From contig CAYYNP010000004.1 in assembly GCA_964472545.1 (NCBI GenBank), positions 1-64,000 of the forward strand: a stretch of 64,000 nt of DNA, written 5' to 3'. The translations under genes were made by a program, and so were the position numbers. The stretch is from CAYYNP01 sp964472545 (GTDB lineage: Bacteria > Planctomycetota > Planctomycetia > Pirellulales > Thermoguttaceae). Shown here one piece after another: positions 51,292-60,233 of this stretch. Below the pieces are notes generated by a model. That model had not been told where the DNA came from. It searched no databases and saw only the letters and a program-made list of their open reading frames with translations. Position 1 is the stretch's first letter, and each line of letters begins with the position of its first letter.

Positions 51292-52746
51292 ATGTCGAAG
51301 ACCACCCGACGTCGTTTTCTGGAAGACTCGCTGCTCTCGGCGGCGGCCCTGGTAGCCGCACCGTCCGTGGGAACTCTTGCCGCCGACGATCAACCGAGCG
51401 CGAGCCCGAACGAACGGCTTTCGGTGGCCGTGATTGGCGTCAACGGCCGCGGCCGCAGCCACGTCGGCGCGTTTTCCAACCGGCCCGATACGGCCGTGAC
51501 GTACATCTGCGACGCGGACGAATCGGTCGGGCAAGCCCAAGCCAAGGGGCTCGGCGATCGGCAGGGCGTCAAATGCAAGTTCGCCCAAGACATGCGGGAG
51601 ATCTTCGACGACAAGTCGGTCGATATCGTCTCGATCGCCACGCCCAACCACTGGCACGCCTTGGCCTCGATCTGGGCCATGCAGGCCGGCAAAGACGTCT
51701 ACGTCGAAAAGCCCGTCTGCCACAACGTGAGCGAAGGCCGCCGGATGGTCGAAACCGCACGGAAGTACGGCCGGATCTGCCAGACGGGCACGCAATGCCG
51801 GTCGCTGGGCGGGTCGATCGACGCCATCAAGCACGTCCACAACGGCGGCATCGGCGAGGTGCAACTGGCACGCGGGCTGTGCTACAAGCGGCGTAAGTCG
51901 ATCGGTGCCCCGGGCGTGTTCGATCCGCCGGCCGGCGTCGACTACAACCTCTGGCAAGGCCCGGCCTCGGAGCGGCCGATCACGCGGCCGCGGTTCCACT
52001 ACGACTGGCACTGGCAATACCACTGGGGCAACGGCGACATGGGCAACCAAGGTCCGCACCAGATGGACCTCGCCCGATGGGGGCTGCAACTCGACAGCCT
52101 CAGCGAGCGGGTGATCAGCTACGGCGGGCGGCTGGGCTACGAAGACGCCGGCGACGTGGCCAACACCCAGGTGGCGATCCACCAGTTCGGCGAGAAGACG
52201 CTGGTCTTCGAGGTCCGCGGCCTCGAGACGCCTGCCCTGCAGGGCGCCAAGATCGGCGTGATCTTCTACGGCAGCGAAGGCTACGTGGTGTTGACCAGCT
52301 ACACCTCCGGCGCCGCCTTCGATCTCGATGGCAACGTGACCAAGAAATTCAGCGGCAGCGGCGACCATTATGCCAACTTCCTCAAGGCCGTCCGCAGCCG
52401 CAAGCCGGAAGACCTCACGGCCGATATCCTCGAAGGCCACCTCTCGGCCGGCCTGGCCCACACGGGCACGATCTCCTATCGCCTCGGCGAAGAGGTCTCG
52501 TTGGGCGAGTTGCAGCGCGAGTTGGCCAAGGTGCCCGGCAGCGACGATTCGCTGAAGACGCTGGCCCGCACCGTGGCCCACCTGGAAGACAACGGCGTCG
52601 ACCTGCGGAAGACCCCCATGACGCTCGGCCCCACGCTCTCGATGGATCCCAAGGCCGAGACCTTCCTCGGCAACGACGCCGCCAACGCCCAATTGACCCG
52701 CGAGTACCGCAAGCCCTTCGTGGTGCCGGCGGCGGGGGAGGTGTAG
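51292..52746 (+). CDS. Tat-exported Gfo/Idh/MocA family oxidoreductase
   Basis: The product has 484 residues, AGGAG before ATG 51292, and a Tat signal 'TRRRFLEDSLLSAAALVAAP'. The NAD(P)-binding Rossmann fold starts 'SVAVIGVNGRGRSHVGAF'. The canonical second motif 'GKDVYVEKPVCHNVSEGR' retains the Lys that the 9725-10918 paralogue lacks. 'YDWHWQYHWGNGDMGNQGPH' is a hallmark of the large planctomycete subgroup. It probably oxidises or transforms a sugar in the periplasm. Position next to the GH123-like gene fits use of released sugars, but no substrate can be assigned. Confidence 0.92.
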   Translation: MSKTTRRRFLEDSLLSAAALVAAPSVGTLAADDQPSASPNERLSVAVIGVNGRGRSHVGAFSNRPDTAVTYICDADESVGQAQAKGLGDRQGVKCKFAQDMREIFDDKSVDIVSIATPNHWHALASIWAMQAGKDVYVEKPVCHNVSEGRRMVETARKYGRICQTGTQCRSLGGSIDAIKHVHNGGIGEVQLARGLCYKRRKSIGAPGVFDPPAGVDYNLWQGPASERPITRPRFHYDWHWQYHWGNGDMGNQGPHQMDLARWGLQLDSLSERVISYGGRLGYEDAGDVANTQVAIHQFGEKTLVFEVRGLETPALQGAKIGVIFYGSEGYVVLTSYTSGAAFDLDGNVTKKFSGSGDHYANFLKAVRSRKPEDLTADILEGHLSAGLAHTGTISYRLGEEVSLGELQRELAKVPGSDDSLKTLARTVAHLEDNGVDLRKTPMTLGPTLSMDPKAETFLGNDAANAQLTREYRKPFVVPAAGEV

Positions 52747-52770
52747 GCGTATCGCGCGGATAATGGTCCC

Positions 52771-52885
52771 CGCGCCGAAGGCGCGTCACAACACAGCCCG
52801 GGGTCGCCGCTTGGGCGGCGCACCCCCGGGTTACGGTTGCACGGAGGCCGTCAACTCCATCGGAGTTGTACAGCCGGGGTAGTGT
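52771..52885. repeat. Cluster of short hairpins, family K
   Basis: CGCGCCGAAGGCGCG (52771-52785), a GCCCGGGG...CCCCCGGGT stem (about 52796-52832) and AACTCCATCGGAGTT (about 52853-52867) stand in a row in the convergent spacer after the Gfo/Idh/MocA gene. None has a T-tract. The row may serve as a bidirectional transcript end. Confidence 0.65.
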
Positions 52886-52920
52886 GGACAACGTGCGTTG
52901 CGACTTCGCAATGGCTTCGA

Positions 52921-53370
52921 CTACTCTTCGCTCAGAATAGCGCAGACTTGCGTGTAGACAGGCCCGAGTATCTTCAGGTAGTCTCGCTCCCAATTCTCGT
53001 TCTCTGGAGGCGGGGACGGCTTGCCGCCAAGCGAAGCGTGCCACGGCGACTGGCGGGTCACGATTGCCTTGCAGTCAATCTCGTCGAACTGATCGGCTGT
53101 GATGTCGATTACAAGGTCTTCTTTCTGAAGCCACAAGTGCTGTCCACTTGTGTTTGCGGGATGTTTGCCAGAGTACGTCTGGAATTCGCCGAGACCGACT
53201 TCTCGTAGATAGACTGTCAGCAGCTTGCATGCGTGGTGGCAACACTCGGAAGGAAAGTGCTTCATGTTGGTTGGCCAGTCGTCCGACCTGGTGCGATCGA
53301 TGGCTTCCCGAAATCGCGATACGTGATATCGGATATTGTCCGCCTCGGGGTCGGGTGTGTGCTGGAGCAT
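52921..53370 (-). CDS. Hypothetical protein with papain-like Cys/His/Asp pattern
   Basis: The product has 149 residues from ATG 53370 (AGGACG upstream). Not recognised by name. Visible blocks are 'HFPSECCHHACKLLTVYLRE', 'GQHLWLQKEDLVIDITADQF' and a Trp/Glu C-terminus. The order Cys ... His ... Asp with 'VIDITADQF' recalls small transglutaminase/papain-like or NlpC-type families in which 'FPxxxCxxxS' carries the nucleophile. The assignment is speculative. The GC content is lower than in neighbouring genes. It is followed on the same strand, upstream, by the Uma2 gene. Confidence 0.55.
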   Translation of the reverse strand: MLQHTPDPEADNIRYHVSRFREAIDRTRSDDWPTNMKHFPSECCHHACKLLTVYLREVGLGEFQTYSGKHPANTSGQHLWLQKEDLVIDITADQFDEIDCKAIVTRQSPWHASLGGKPSPPPENENWERDYLKILGPVYTQVCAILSEE

Positions 53371-53483
53371 TTCGCACGTCCTGTTTACCGTGCTTCCCCG
53401 TTTCAGAATGCAGAAGCTCGACGCACGAACACACCGACTTGAACGCCGTTCTTGTCCGCTATTCGCCCCTGCAAGTCGACGGA

Positions 53484-54038
53484 TCAAGCCTCCAGGAAGA
53501 GCTCCCCCACCGCACACCGAAACCCCGGCACGATGTCTTCCCCGTCGAGGCTGTCGTTCTCGGTCAGCGTGCGGATCTCGGTCGGGCTGCGATAGACAGT
53601 GACGTTGCGCCACTTGGGGTTGATGACCCAGACCATCGCCGTGCCGGCGTCGAGCCACATGCGGACCTTGTCGTCGACCTCGCCGTGGCGGTCGCCGGGC
53701 GAGACAACTTCGACGGCCAAGTCCGGTGCGCCGGGCCAAAAGGTTTCCTTCGGCAGCGTGGCCGGAAGGTGGTCTTTGTGGATGAAGGCCACGTCCGGCA
53801 CGCGGACCGTGTCGGGGTCGCGAGCAATCAGGAAGCCCGGCTCAGCGATCAAGACCTGGCCGAGTTGGTGTTCCCGCACGTACGGCCCCAGGAAGGAGTG
53901 CAAGTTGCTGCCAACGGCCCCATGTTCCCAACTGGCAGGCACCATCTTGCGGACTTCTCCTGCGACCAGCTCGTAGCGACTGCCGTCATCGGGCATTTTC
54001 AGGAGCAAGTCGGCCGTGATGGGGGTGGTTGTGCTCAT
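53484..54038 (-). CDS. Uma2 family (DUF820) PD-(D/E)XK-like protein
   Basis: The product has 184 residues from ATG 54038 behind AGAGG. It is a Uma2-type restriction-endonuclease-like fold: 'YELVAGEVRKMVPASWEHG', 'VRVPDVAFI', 'GAPDLAVEVVSPGDRHGEVD' and 'KVRMWLDAGTAMVWVINPKW'. The Asp in 'APDLAVEVVSP', the Glu of 'VEVVSP' and the Lys of 'DKVRMW' are candidate active-site residues. These proteins are abundant in planctomycetes and cyanobacteria. Their role is unknown; a nuclease function is predicted by fold only. Confidence 0.88.
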   Translation of the reverse strand: MSTTTPITADLLLKMPDDGSRYELVAGEVRKMVPASWEHGAVGSNLHSFLGPYVREHQLGQVLIAEPGFLIARDPDTVRVPDVAFIHKDHLPATLPKETFWPGAPDLAVEVVSPGDRHGEVDDKVRMWLDAGTAMVWVINPKWRNVTVYRSPTEIRTLTENDSLDGEDIVPGFRCAVGELFLEA

Positions 54039-54166
54039 CGAGAGGCCTCTCGGCGGGCGGCACGGCAAGTGCATAACGTTACCGCGTGCCGCCGTGTCGG
54101 CAACTACACTCTATCGTAACCGCGAGCGTTCCGCCGGGCAAGCTCGTCGGTCGTGTCCGTCTGGCG

Positions 54167-54832
54167 TTACTTCTCAATCGGCACCAACTCCACCGTGCGG
54201 AAGTGGATCTCGCCGCCCTCGGACTGTAGGCCGATGCGGCCGGTGGTGAGGTTGCAGTCGGTAGCCTTGTTGACTTCTTCGCCGTTGACGACCACGGTGA
54301 TCGTACCGCCGTCGACGGTCACTTCGGCCTTGTTCCACTCGCCCGTCTTCTTCTCGGCGGCCTTGGTCTTGGGCAGGGCGTGGATCTCGCCCAGCGCCTC
54401 CGAATCGATGATCTTGAAGCGAACTTCGGGGCCCTTGATCGTGCAGCCGTAGAAGCCGTAGATGTCGCCGGCGCTGCCGGCCTTGAGCTGACACTCGGCA
54501 CATTTCGGCAGGAAGGTGATCGGGTCGCCGGCGATCCGCAGCAGGATGCCGTTGTTGCCCGGCTCACCGGCCCAGCGCCATTCGACGGTGAGCTTGTAGT
54601 TGTCGTAGTCCTTCTTGGTGTAGAGAAAGCCGATCGGCTCGCCCTTGCAGACCATCGCGCCGTCTTTGACACTCCAGATATCATCGATCTTGGCCTCCGA
54701 CTTGTAGGCGAACGATCCCCAGCCTTCCAGGTTCTTGCCGTTGAAGAGCTTAACGGCTTTCTCGTCGGCCGACGCGGTGGCGGCAATGCAGATGACGGCA
54801 AAAACAACCAACAGACTTACGATGCGACGCAT
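54167..54832 (-). CDS. Secreted DUF1080 (3-keto-disaccharide hydrolase-like) protein
   Basis: The product has 221 residues, an AGGAG RBS and a signal peptide. It has a concanavalin-like beta-sandwich of DUF1080: 'KLFNGKNLEGWGSF', 'WSVKDGAMVCKGEPIGFLYT', 'YKLTVEWRWAGEPGNNGILL', and the closing 'GEIHFRTVELVPIEK'. Members are linked to 3-keto-glycoside hydrolysis or carbohydrate binding. It is a close paralogue of the 54869-55564 gene directly upstream, and the two probably arose by tandem duplication. Confidence 0.9.
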   Translation of the reverse strand: MRRIVSLLVVFAVICIAATASADEKAVKLFNGKNLEGWGSFAYKSEAKIDDIWSVKDGAMVCKGEPIGFLYTKKDYDNYKLTVEWRWAGEPGNNGILLRIAGDPITFLPKCAECQLKAGSAGDIYGFYGCTIKGPEVRFKIIDSEALGEIHALPKTKAAEKKTGEWNKAEVTVDGGTITVVVNGEEVNKATDCNLTTGRIGLQSEGGEIHFRTVELVPIEK

Positions 54833-54868
54833 GGTGGATTCTCCTCGGGGAAATGGGTGTTTGGGTAA

Positions 54869-55564
54869 TCAGTTCTTCTTGCTCTTGGTAATCGGCGCGA
54901 GCCGCACGTTGCGGAAGTGGATCTCGTTGCCTTCAGAGGTCAGCAGGATCTTGCCGGAGGCCACGTCGCAGTTGGTGGCCTGGTTGACTTGCTGCCCGTT
55001 GATAATCAACGTGACCGTGCCGCCGTCGGCGACGATCTCGTAGTCGTTCCACTCGCCGGCCGGCCGCTCGACGGCGGCCGTCTTCTTCACGTTGGTCAGC
55101 TTGCCGAACGTCGGATGTTCCAGCGACTTCGAGCGTTCGGCCGGGCCGGTGAGCGAGTAGCCGCCGAGGCCCCAGAAGTCGCCGGCGTCGGGCGAGTTGA
55201 TCTGGGCTTCGAGACTGGTGGGCCAGATCTTGTGGTCGCCCGTCATTCGGATCAACACGCCGCCCTTGCCCGGCGGCTTCTCTTTCGGCCACCGCCATTG
55301 CAGCGTGAGCCGGAAACAGCAGTAGTCCTTTTCCGTGTAGATGTAGCCCTTGGGCGTGCCTTTGCAGACCAGCACGCCGTCGGTGAGCGTCCACACGTCG
55401 ACCGTCTTCAAGTTCGGGTCTTCGAGCAGCGACTTCCAGCCGGCCAATTCGCCGGCGGCGTCTTGGGTGGTGATAAGATCGACCGTCTCGGCCGCCACAA
55501 CGGGCGAAGCGAGACAGGCGGCGATCGACAACAAAACCAACAGGAACCGTATGCGTTTTGTCAT
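54869..55564 (-). CDS. Secreted DUF1080 protein, paralogue of downstream gene
   Basis: The product has 231 residues from ATG 55564; a longer reading from 55687 would lack a clean signal peptide. Signal 'FLLVLLSIAACLASPVVA' precedes the DUF1080 fold: 'ELAGWKSLLEDPNL', 'WTLTDGVLVCKGTPKGYIYT', 'RLTLQWRWPKEKPPGKGGVL', 'GNEIHFRNVRLAPITK'. It lies 36 bases from the next gene and probably shares its transcript. The Shine-Dalgarno is poor. Pairs of these proteins may process oxidised disaccharides made by Gfo/Idh enzymes such as that at 51292-52746; this link is inferred. Confidence 0.88.
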   Translation of the reverse strand: MTKRIRFLLVLLSIAACLASPVVAAETVDLITTQDAAGELAGWKSLLEDPNLKTVDVWTLTDGVLVCKGTPKGYIYTEKDYCCFRLTLQWRWPKEKPPGKGGVLIRMTGDHKIWPTSLEAQINSPDAGDFWGLGGYSLTGPAERSKSLEHPTFGKLTNVKKTAAVERPAGEWNDYEIVADGGTVTLIINGQQVNQATNCDVASGKILLTSEGNEIHFRNVRLAPITKSKKN

Positions 55565-55789
55565 GGCAGGGGTGGGGATTCGGTAGGGGTGGTCGGCGGG
55601 CACTGCTCCTTGCCGGAGCGGACAATGTGTGTCTAAGTCTAGATCGTCTCTGCTGGCCGTGCAACCAACAAAGCCCCTCCGGGGCATGGAGGTCGCCCCG
55701 TGGACGAGGGGGCGTGCGTCGGCCGAGTCCGGCCGCGGCGGTTTCCAATTCTCGGCATTTCGGTAGGATTATACGGGCCTTCAAGAAAA

Positions 55790-55879
55790 GTAGTCATCTC
55801 GCTCCGCGAGATGTCATCGCGCCTCGCGGAGCGAGACGCCTACCATTTGCTACGTCTCGCGGAGCGAGACGCTTACTAT
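55790..55879. repeat. Family C repeat cluster upstream of aconitase
   Basis: A forward unit (AGTCATCTCGCTCCGCGAGA, from 55791) is followed by two inverted units ending GAGCGAGACGCCTACCAT and GAGCGAGACGCTTACTAT. The last base pair touches the aconitase leader. The 55565-55789 part of the gap shows no gene. Confidence 0.9.
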
Positions 55880-55895
55880 GAAGAGCGGTGACCGA

Positions 55896-58622
55896 ATGAC
55901 TTCCACGCTGGCAAATCAAGACCCCTTTGCCGCCCGCGACACGTTCGACACCGGCGACGGCCCGGCGGGGATCTATCGCCTGGCCAAGCTTGAAGACGCC
56001 GGATTGACCAACGTCGCCGCGCTGCCGTATTCGATCCGCGTGTTGCTCGAATCGGTGCTGCGCAATTGCGACGGCCACCAGGTCACCGAGCAGGACGTCA
56101 AAAAGCTGGCCGGCTACGACGCTACCGACGTGGCCTCCGTCGAGGTCCCCTTCAAGCCGGCCCGAGTGGTGTTGCAAGACTTCACCGGCGTGCCCGCCGT
56201 GGTCGATCTGGCGGCCATGCGCAGCGCCATGCAGCGGCTCGGCGGCAATCCGCGGCGTGTCAATCCGCTGATTCCCGTCGATCTGGTGATCGACCATTCG
56301 GTACAGGTCGATCACCACGGTTCGTCCGGGGCGCTGCAGTTGAACGTCGATTTGGAGTTCCAGCGCAACCGCGAACGCTACGAGTTGCTTCGCTGGGCTC
56401 AAGACGCCTTCGCCGATTTCCGCGTCGTGCCGCCCGGCATGGGGATTATCCACCAGGTGAACCTCGAGTTTCTCGGCCAATGCGTTTTTCTGCGCCAGGA
56501 CGCCGACGGCCCGGTGGCCCTGCCCGACAGCCTGGTGGGCACCGACAGCCACACCACGATGATCAACGGCCTGGGCATCCTCGGCTGGGGCGTGGGCGGA
56601 ATCGAGGCCGAGGCCGTGATGCTCGGCCGGCCGCTGTACATGCTCGCCCCCGAGGTGGTCGGCTTCGAGATGACCGGCCGCTTGCCGCCCGGGGCGACTG
56701 CCACCGACTTGGTGTTGATGGTCACCCAGATGCTCCGCAGCGAGGGCGTGGTGGGCAAGTTCGTCGAGTATTTCGGACCCGGCGTGGCTGAAATGCGGCT
56801 GGCCGATCGGGCCGTGGTGGCCAACATGGCACCCGAGTACGGCGCCACGATGGGCTTCTTCCCCATCGACGAACAGACGCTGACGTACCTGAAAGAAACC
56901 GGACGCGGCGACCGCCACGTGCAGCTTGTCGAACGCTACGCCAAAGAGCAGCAACTGTTCCGCTCGGCCGGATCCGACGCACCGGGGCCAAAATACACCA
57001 AAGTACTCTCGCTCGATCTGGGCAGCGTCGAGCCGAGCCTGGCGGGCCCCAAACGGCCGCAAGACCGCGTGCCGCTCTCGCGGATGAAGCAGTCGTTTCA
57101 GAAGGTGCTCGCCACGCCGACCGACCGGCGCGGCTTCGCGCTTTCCGAGGAAGAGATCTCGCAAACGGCCGAGGTCGCCGGCGACGACGCCACGCACACC
57201 ATCGGCCACGGCGCCGTGGTGATCGCGGCCATCACCAGTTGCACCAACACCAGCAACCCGGGCGTAATGCTGGCCGCCGGCCTGCTGGCCAAGAAAGCGG
57301 TCGAAAAGGGCCTCTCGGTCCAGCCGCACGTCAAAACGAGCCTCTCGCCCGGCAGCCGCGTGGTGACAGACTACCTGGCGGCGACCGGTTTGAACGGGCC
57401 TTTGGAGGAACTCGGATTCCACACCGTGGGCTACGGCTGCATGACCTGCATCGGCAACAGCGGCCCGCTGCCGCCGCCGGTAGCCAAGGCCGTCGGCGAA
57501 GGAGACCTGGTCGCCGCGTCGGTGCTCAGCGGCAACCGCAACTTCGAGGGCCGGGTGAATCCGCTGGTGAAGGCCAACTACCTGGCCGGCCCGCCGCTGG
57601 TGGTGGCCTACGCCATCGCCGGCACCGTCGACGCCGACCTGACCACCGAACCCTTGGGCACCGGCAGCGACGGACAGCCGGTCTACTTGAAGGAGATCTG
57701 GCCAAGCCATGAGGAGGTCGACGCCGTGTTGGCCGAAGCCGTTACGCCGGAGATGTTCCGCGACCGTTACGGCAACGTCTTCAAGGGCAGCCCGATCTGG
57801 AACGGGATTCCGGTCACCGCCGGTGAGTTGTTTCCCTGGGATGGGCAGAGCACCTACATCCAGGAGCCGCCGTTTATGCTCGACGTGGCGGCCGAGCCGG
57901 GCGCGGTCGAGCCGATCCGCGGCGCCCGGGCGCTGGCCGCATTGGGCGATTCGGTGACCACCGACCACATCTCACCCGCCGGAGCAATCGCGGCAGAGAG
58001 CCCCGCCGGAGAATTCTTGCAGCAGCAAGGCGTAACGCCGGCAAGCTTCAACAGCTACGGTTCCCGCCGCGGCAACGATCGCGTGATGACCCGCGGTACG
58101 TTTGCCAACATCCGTATCCGCAACCTCCTGGCGCCAGGCACCGAAGGCGGCGTCACGTTGCATCTGCCCGACGGCCAGCAGATGAGTATCTACGACGCGG
58201 CGATGAAGTATCGCGAAGAAGGCGTGTCGCTGATCGTGCTGGCCGGCGCCGAATACGGCACCGGCAGCAGCCGCGACTGGGCCGCCAAAGGCACCCAACT
58301 GCTGGGCGTGCGAGCGGTGATCGCCTCGAGCTACGAGCGCATCCACCGCAGCAACCTGGTCGGCATGGGCGTGCTGCCGCTGGAGTTGACACCGGGCGCT
58401 TCGTGGGAATCGCTGGGACTCTCGGGCAAGGAGACGTTCGACGTGCCGGGCCTCGGCGAAGACCTCCAGCCGGGCTGCGAACTGACCGTCCGCGCAACGG
58501 CCGACGACGGCCAAGTTTGCGAGTTTCCCGTCAAGGTCCGCATCGACACGCCGGTCGAACTCGAGTACTACCGCCACGGCGGCATCATGCCGACGGTGTT
58601 GCGGGAGTTGGCCGCCGGCTAA
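55896..58622 (+). CDS. acnA: Aconitate hydratase A
   Basis: The product has 908 residues from ATG 55896; ATG 55878 lies at the edge of a repeat and is less likely. It has the full AcnA/IRP1-type architecture. [4Fe-4S] cluster ligands are in 'AITSCTNTSNPGVM' and 'GYGCMTCIGNSGPL'. 'GTDSHTTMINGLGILGWGVG' carries the active-site His, and the C-terminal swivel domain has 'GAEYGTGSSRDWAAKG' and 'ASSYERIHRSNLVGMGVLPL'. It interconverts citrate and isocitrate in the TCA cycle. The start is preceded by three family C repeat units instead of a recognisable promoter. Confidence 0.97.
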   Translation: MTSTLANQDPFAARDTFDTGDGPAGIYRLAKLEDAGLTNVAALPYSIRVLLESVLRNCDGHQVTEQDVKKLAGYDATDVASVEVPFKPARVVLQDFTGVPAVVDLAAMRSAMQRLGGNPRRVNPLIPVDLVIDHSVQVDHHGSSGALQLNVDLEFQRNRERYELLRWAQDAFADFRVVPPGMGIIHQVNLEFLGQCVFLRQDADGPVALPDSLVGTDSHTTMINGLGILGWGVGGIEAEAVMLGRPLYMLAPEVVGFEMTGRLPPGATATDLVLMVTQMLRSEGVVGKFVEYFGPGVAEMRLADRAVVANMAPEYGATMGFFPIDEQTLTYLKETGRGDRHVQLVERYAKEQQLFRSAGSDAPGPKYTKVLSLDLGSVEPSLAGPKRPQDRVPLSRMKQSFQKVLATPTDRRGFALSEEEISQTAEVAGDDATHTIGHGAVVIAAITSCTNTSNPGVMLAAGLLAKKAVEKGLSVQPHVKTSLSPGSRVVTDYLAATGLNGPLEELGFHTVGYGCMTCIGNSGPLPPPVAKAVGEGDLVAASVLSGNRNFEGRVNPLVKANYLAGPPLVVAYAIAGTVDADLTTEPLGTGSDGQPVYLKEIWPSHEEVDAVLAEAVTPEMFRDRYGNVFKGSPIWNGIPVTAGELFPWDGQSTYIQEPPFMLDVAAEPGAVEPIRGARALAALGDSVTTDHISPAGAIAAESPAGEFLQQQGVTPASFNSYGSRRGNDRVMTRGTFANIRIRNLLAPGTEGGVTLHLPDGQQMSIYDAAMKYREEGVSLIVLAGAEYGTGSSRDWAAKGTQLLGVRAVIASSYERIHRSNLVGMGVLPLELTPGASWESLGLSGKETFDVPGLGEDLQPGCELTVRATADDGQVCEFPVKVRIDTPVELEYYRHGGIMPTVLRELAAG

Positions 58623-58660
58623 CAGCTCGTCCGGAAGGCCCACCCGGTTTCGTTGGGCTG

Positions 58661-59176
58661 CTACGAAACGTCGACCGAAGGCTTCCGCACAGACGGCTCC
58701 AGAAAGTGCGGCGCGGGTACGGCCGCTTCGGCCGCGTCGACGCTCCACCTGCCCGTCAGACTTTTCCGACGCTGCCGCGCATCAACGATCACGATCACCG
58801 CCGAGATTTCCTTGAGCGATTCGAGCAGGGCTGCCGCCACGGGGCCCTGCAGCGCGTCTTCTCGCATCTCGTAGACCAGAGCACCGAAGAGGTCTGGGGC
58901 GATTTCCTCTCGCAGGCAGAAGAGCCCGGATCGATCGGGCCGCCAGGCCACCGGCCAGCTTTCATCGCTCAGCCACGCACAGGAAAAATCGGCGCACATC
59001 TTCGGCCGCCGGCTGTAGATTCCGCAGCCATCGCTCGCTAGCCGAGGACACGCCACACCGGACGGCTTGCCACCCGGGCCCACCACACCGGGGGGGATCC
59101 ACAAGTGCGTGCAACACGCCGCACACTGCTCGCAGTTGTGGGCGTTGGTGGTCGAGTCGCCTGCTTGCTCGGACAT
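58661..59176 (-). CDS. YkgJ-family cysteine-cluster protein
   Basis: The product has 171 residues from ATG 59176. A Zn/Fe-S-type cysteine cluster occurs at the N-terminus: 'CEQCAACCTHLWIPPG', 'ACPRLASDGCGIYSRRPKMC' and 'ADFSCAWL', eight or more Cys in the YkgJ/UPF0153 spacing. The rest of the protein has 'RSGLFCLREEIAPDLFGALV' and a long C-terminal helix. The family is cytoplasmic and its function is unknown, perhaps metal-binding or Fe-S assembly. It converges with aconitase, whose cluster-dependent chemistry is a suggestive but unproven link. Confidence 0.82.
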   Translation of the reverse strand: MSEQAGDSTTNAHNCEQCAACCTHLWIPPGVVGPGGKPSGVACPRLASDGCGIYSRRPKMCADFSCAWLSDESWPVAWRPDRSGLFCLREEIAPDLFGALVYEMREDALQGPVAAALLESLKEISAVIVIVDARQRRKSLTGRWSVDAAEAAVPAPHFLEPSVRKPSVDVS

Positions 59177-59361
59177 CGCACTTCCGGTCGGTCTAACCGC
59201 CACAATCGATCGGACTCCAACTAATATCGGTAACGGCATCGCTGTGCCTTGAGACCCGGCCGGAAGAACGTCCGCAGACGGCCACGATTCGTTGCCTCCG
59301 CCCTTGGCGTAGAGTACGATCGAGGGAGCAAGAAGATCTCCACCACTCTCCGTCCTCAGCA

Positions 59362-60219
59362 ATGGCCGACAGCGCAATCGAGTTTCTCTGCCCCAACGGA
59401 CACAAGATCCACTGCTCTGCGGGGCAGGCCGGACGTCCGGCAAGATGCCCCCAATGCGGGGTGAAGTTCCGCGTGCCCCGTCTCGAAGATATCGAGACCC
59501 AGGTGGATTCGGACGAGTCGGCGCCGTCTCAACAGCCGGCTAACGAACAGTCCGCAACTCAACAGCCATCTACGCGAAAGGCGGCTGTTGCCGAGCGGCC
59601 ACGGCAGGACTGGTCGGACGAGGACGAGCCGGCAATCGAGTTTCTCTGCCCCAACGGTCACCGGCTACACGGCCCGGTGAGTCTTAAGGGCAGCCACGGC
59701 GAATGCCCCGCGTGTGGCTCGAAATTCCGCATCCCCGACGCCGACGAGCCGCCTTCGGAGCCCGAGCCCGAGGCCGAATCGAAGATCCGGCTTGGCAACC
59801 CTAGGACTCCCGCCCCGGAACAGACCGACCCGCCGCGACCGGTGCCGGTGGATTCGTCCCCACAGCCGGCCGAGGTCGCCCGGCCGATACCCGTCGCCGA
59901 GACACCCGGCACGAATCTCCGCGCGGCAGCCGTTACGGCCGACTCCCCGCAGGCCGCCACGATCGGGCATCCGCTGGGGGCCCTGTTCTCGAAACTTTGG
60001 AGCGAAAAGCCCTCCGGCGCCGTGGTCGAGTTGCACTTCGGCGACGGCGAGACGCTCGTGCCGGACTACTTCGCTGAAGCCCTCTCGCAAGACGACCACG
60101 GTGTGTTTGCGGTGAAGGAGCCCGGCGGAACCCACACGCTCTCGGTGTTGGCCTGGGACGCGATCGTACGCGTGATGGTACGCGGCGTGGGCCAGTTGCC
60201 GGCGGAGATGTCGCCTTAG
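59362..60219 (+). CDS. Protein with two zinc-ribbon modules and a conserved C-terminal domain
   Basis: The product has 285 residues. Two near-identical modules (residues ~6-40 and ~90-125) have the pattern 'IEFLCPNGHxxH' then 'CPxCGxKFRxP', each a Cys4/His zinc-ribbon of the kind seen in planctomycete signalling and membrane proteins. A Pro/Glu-rich linker (~126-195) leads to a ~85-residue folded end ('HPLGALFSKLWSEKPSGAVV', 'DAIVRVMVRG'). No known enzymatic motif is present. It may sense or bind nucleic acid or metal. The Shine-Dalgarno is weak. Confidence 0.7.
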   Translation: MADSAIEFLCPNGHKIHCSAGQAGRPARCPQCGVKFRVPRLEDIETQVDSDESAPSQQPANEQSATQQPSTRKAAVAERPRQDWSDEDEPAIEFLCPNGHRLHGPVSLKGSHGECPACGSKFRIPDADEPPSEPEPEAESKIRLGNPRTPAPEQTDPPRPVPVDSSPQPAEVARPIPVAETPGTNLRAAAVTADSPQAATIGHPLGALFSKLWSEKPSGAVVELHFGDGETLVPDYFAEALSQDDHGVFAVKEPGGTHTLSVLAWDAIVRVMVRGVGQLPAEMSP

Positions 60220-60233
60220 ACCAACTCGGTCGA

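Noticed and set aside
52921..54038. Defence island around the Uma2 gene
   Set aside because: Uma2 proteins are widespread in planctomycetes outside defence loci, and no other defence family is present.
55794..57968. 724-codon minus-strand frame opposite aconitase
   Set aside because: It is a shadow of a fully recognisable AcnA gene; its composition is His/Gly/Val-rich without motifs.
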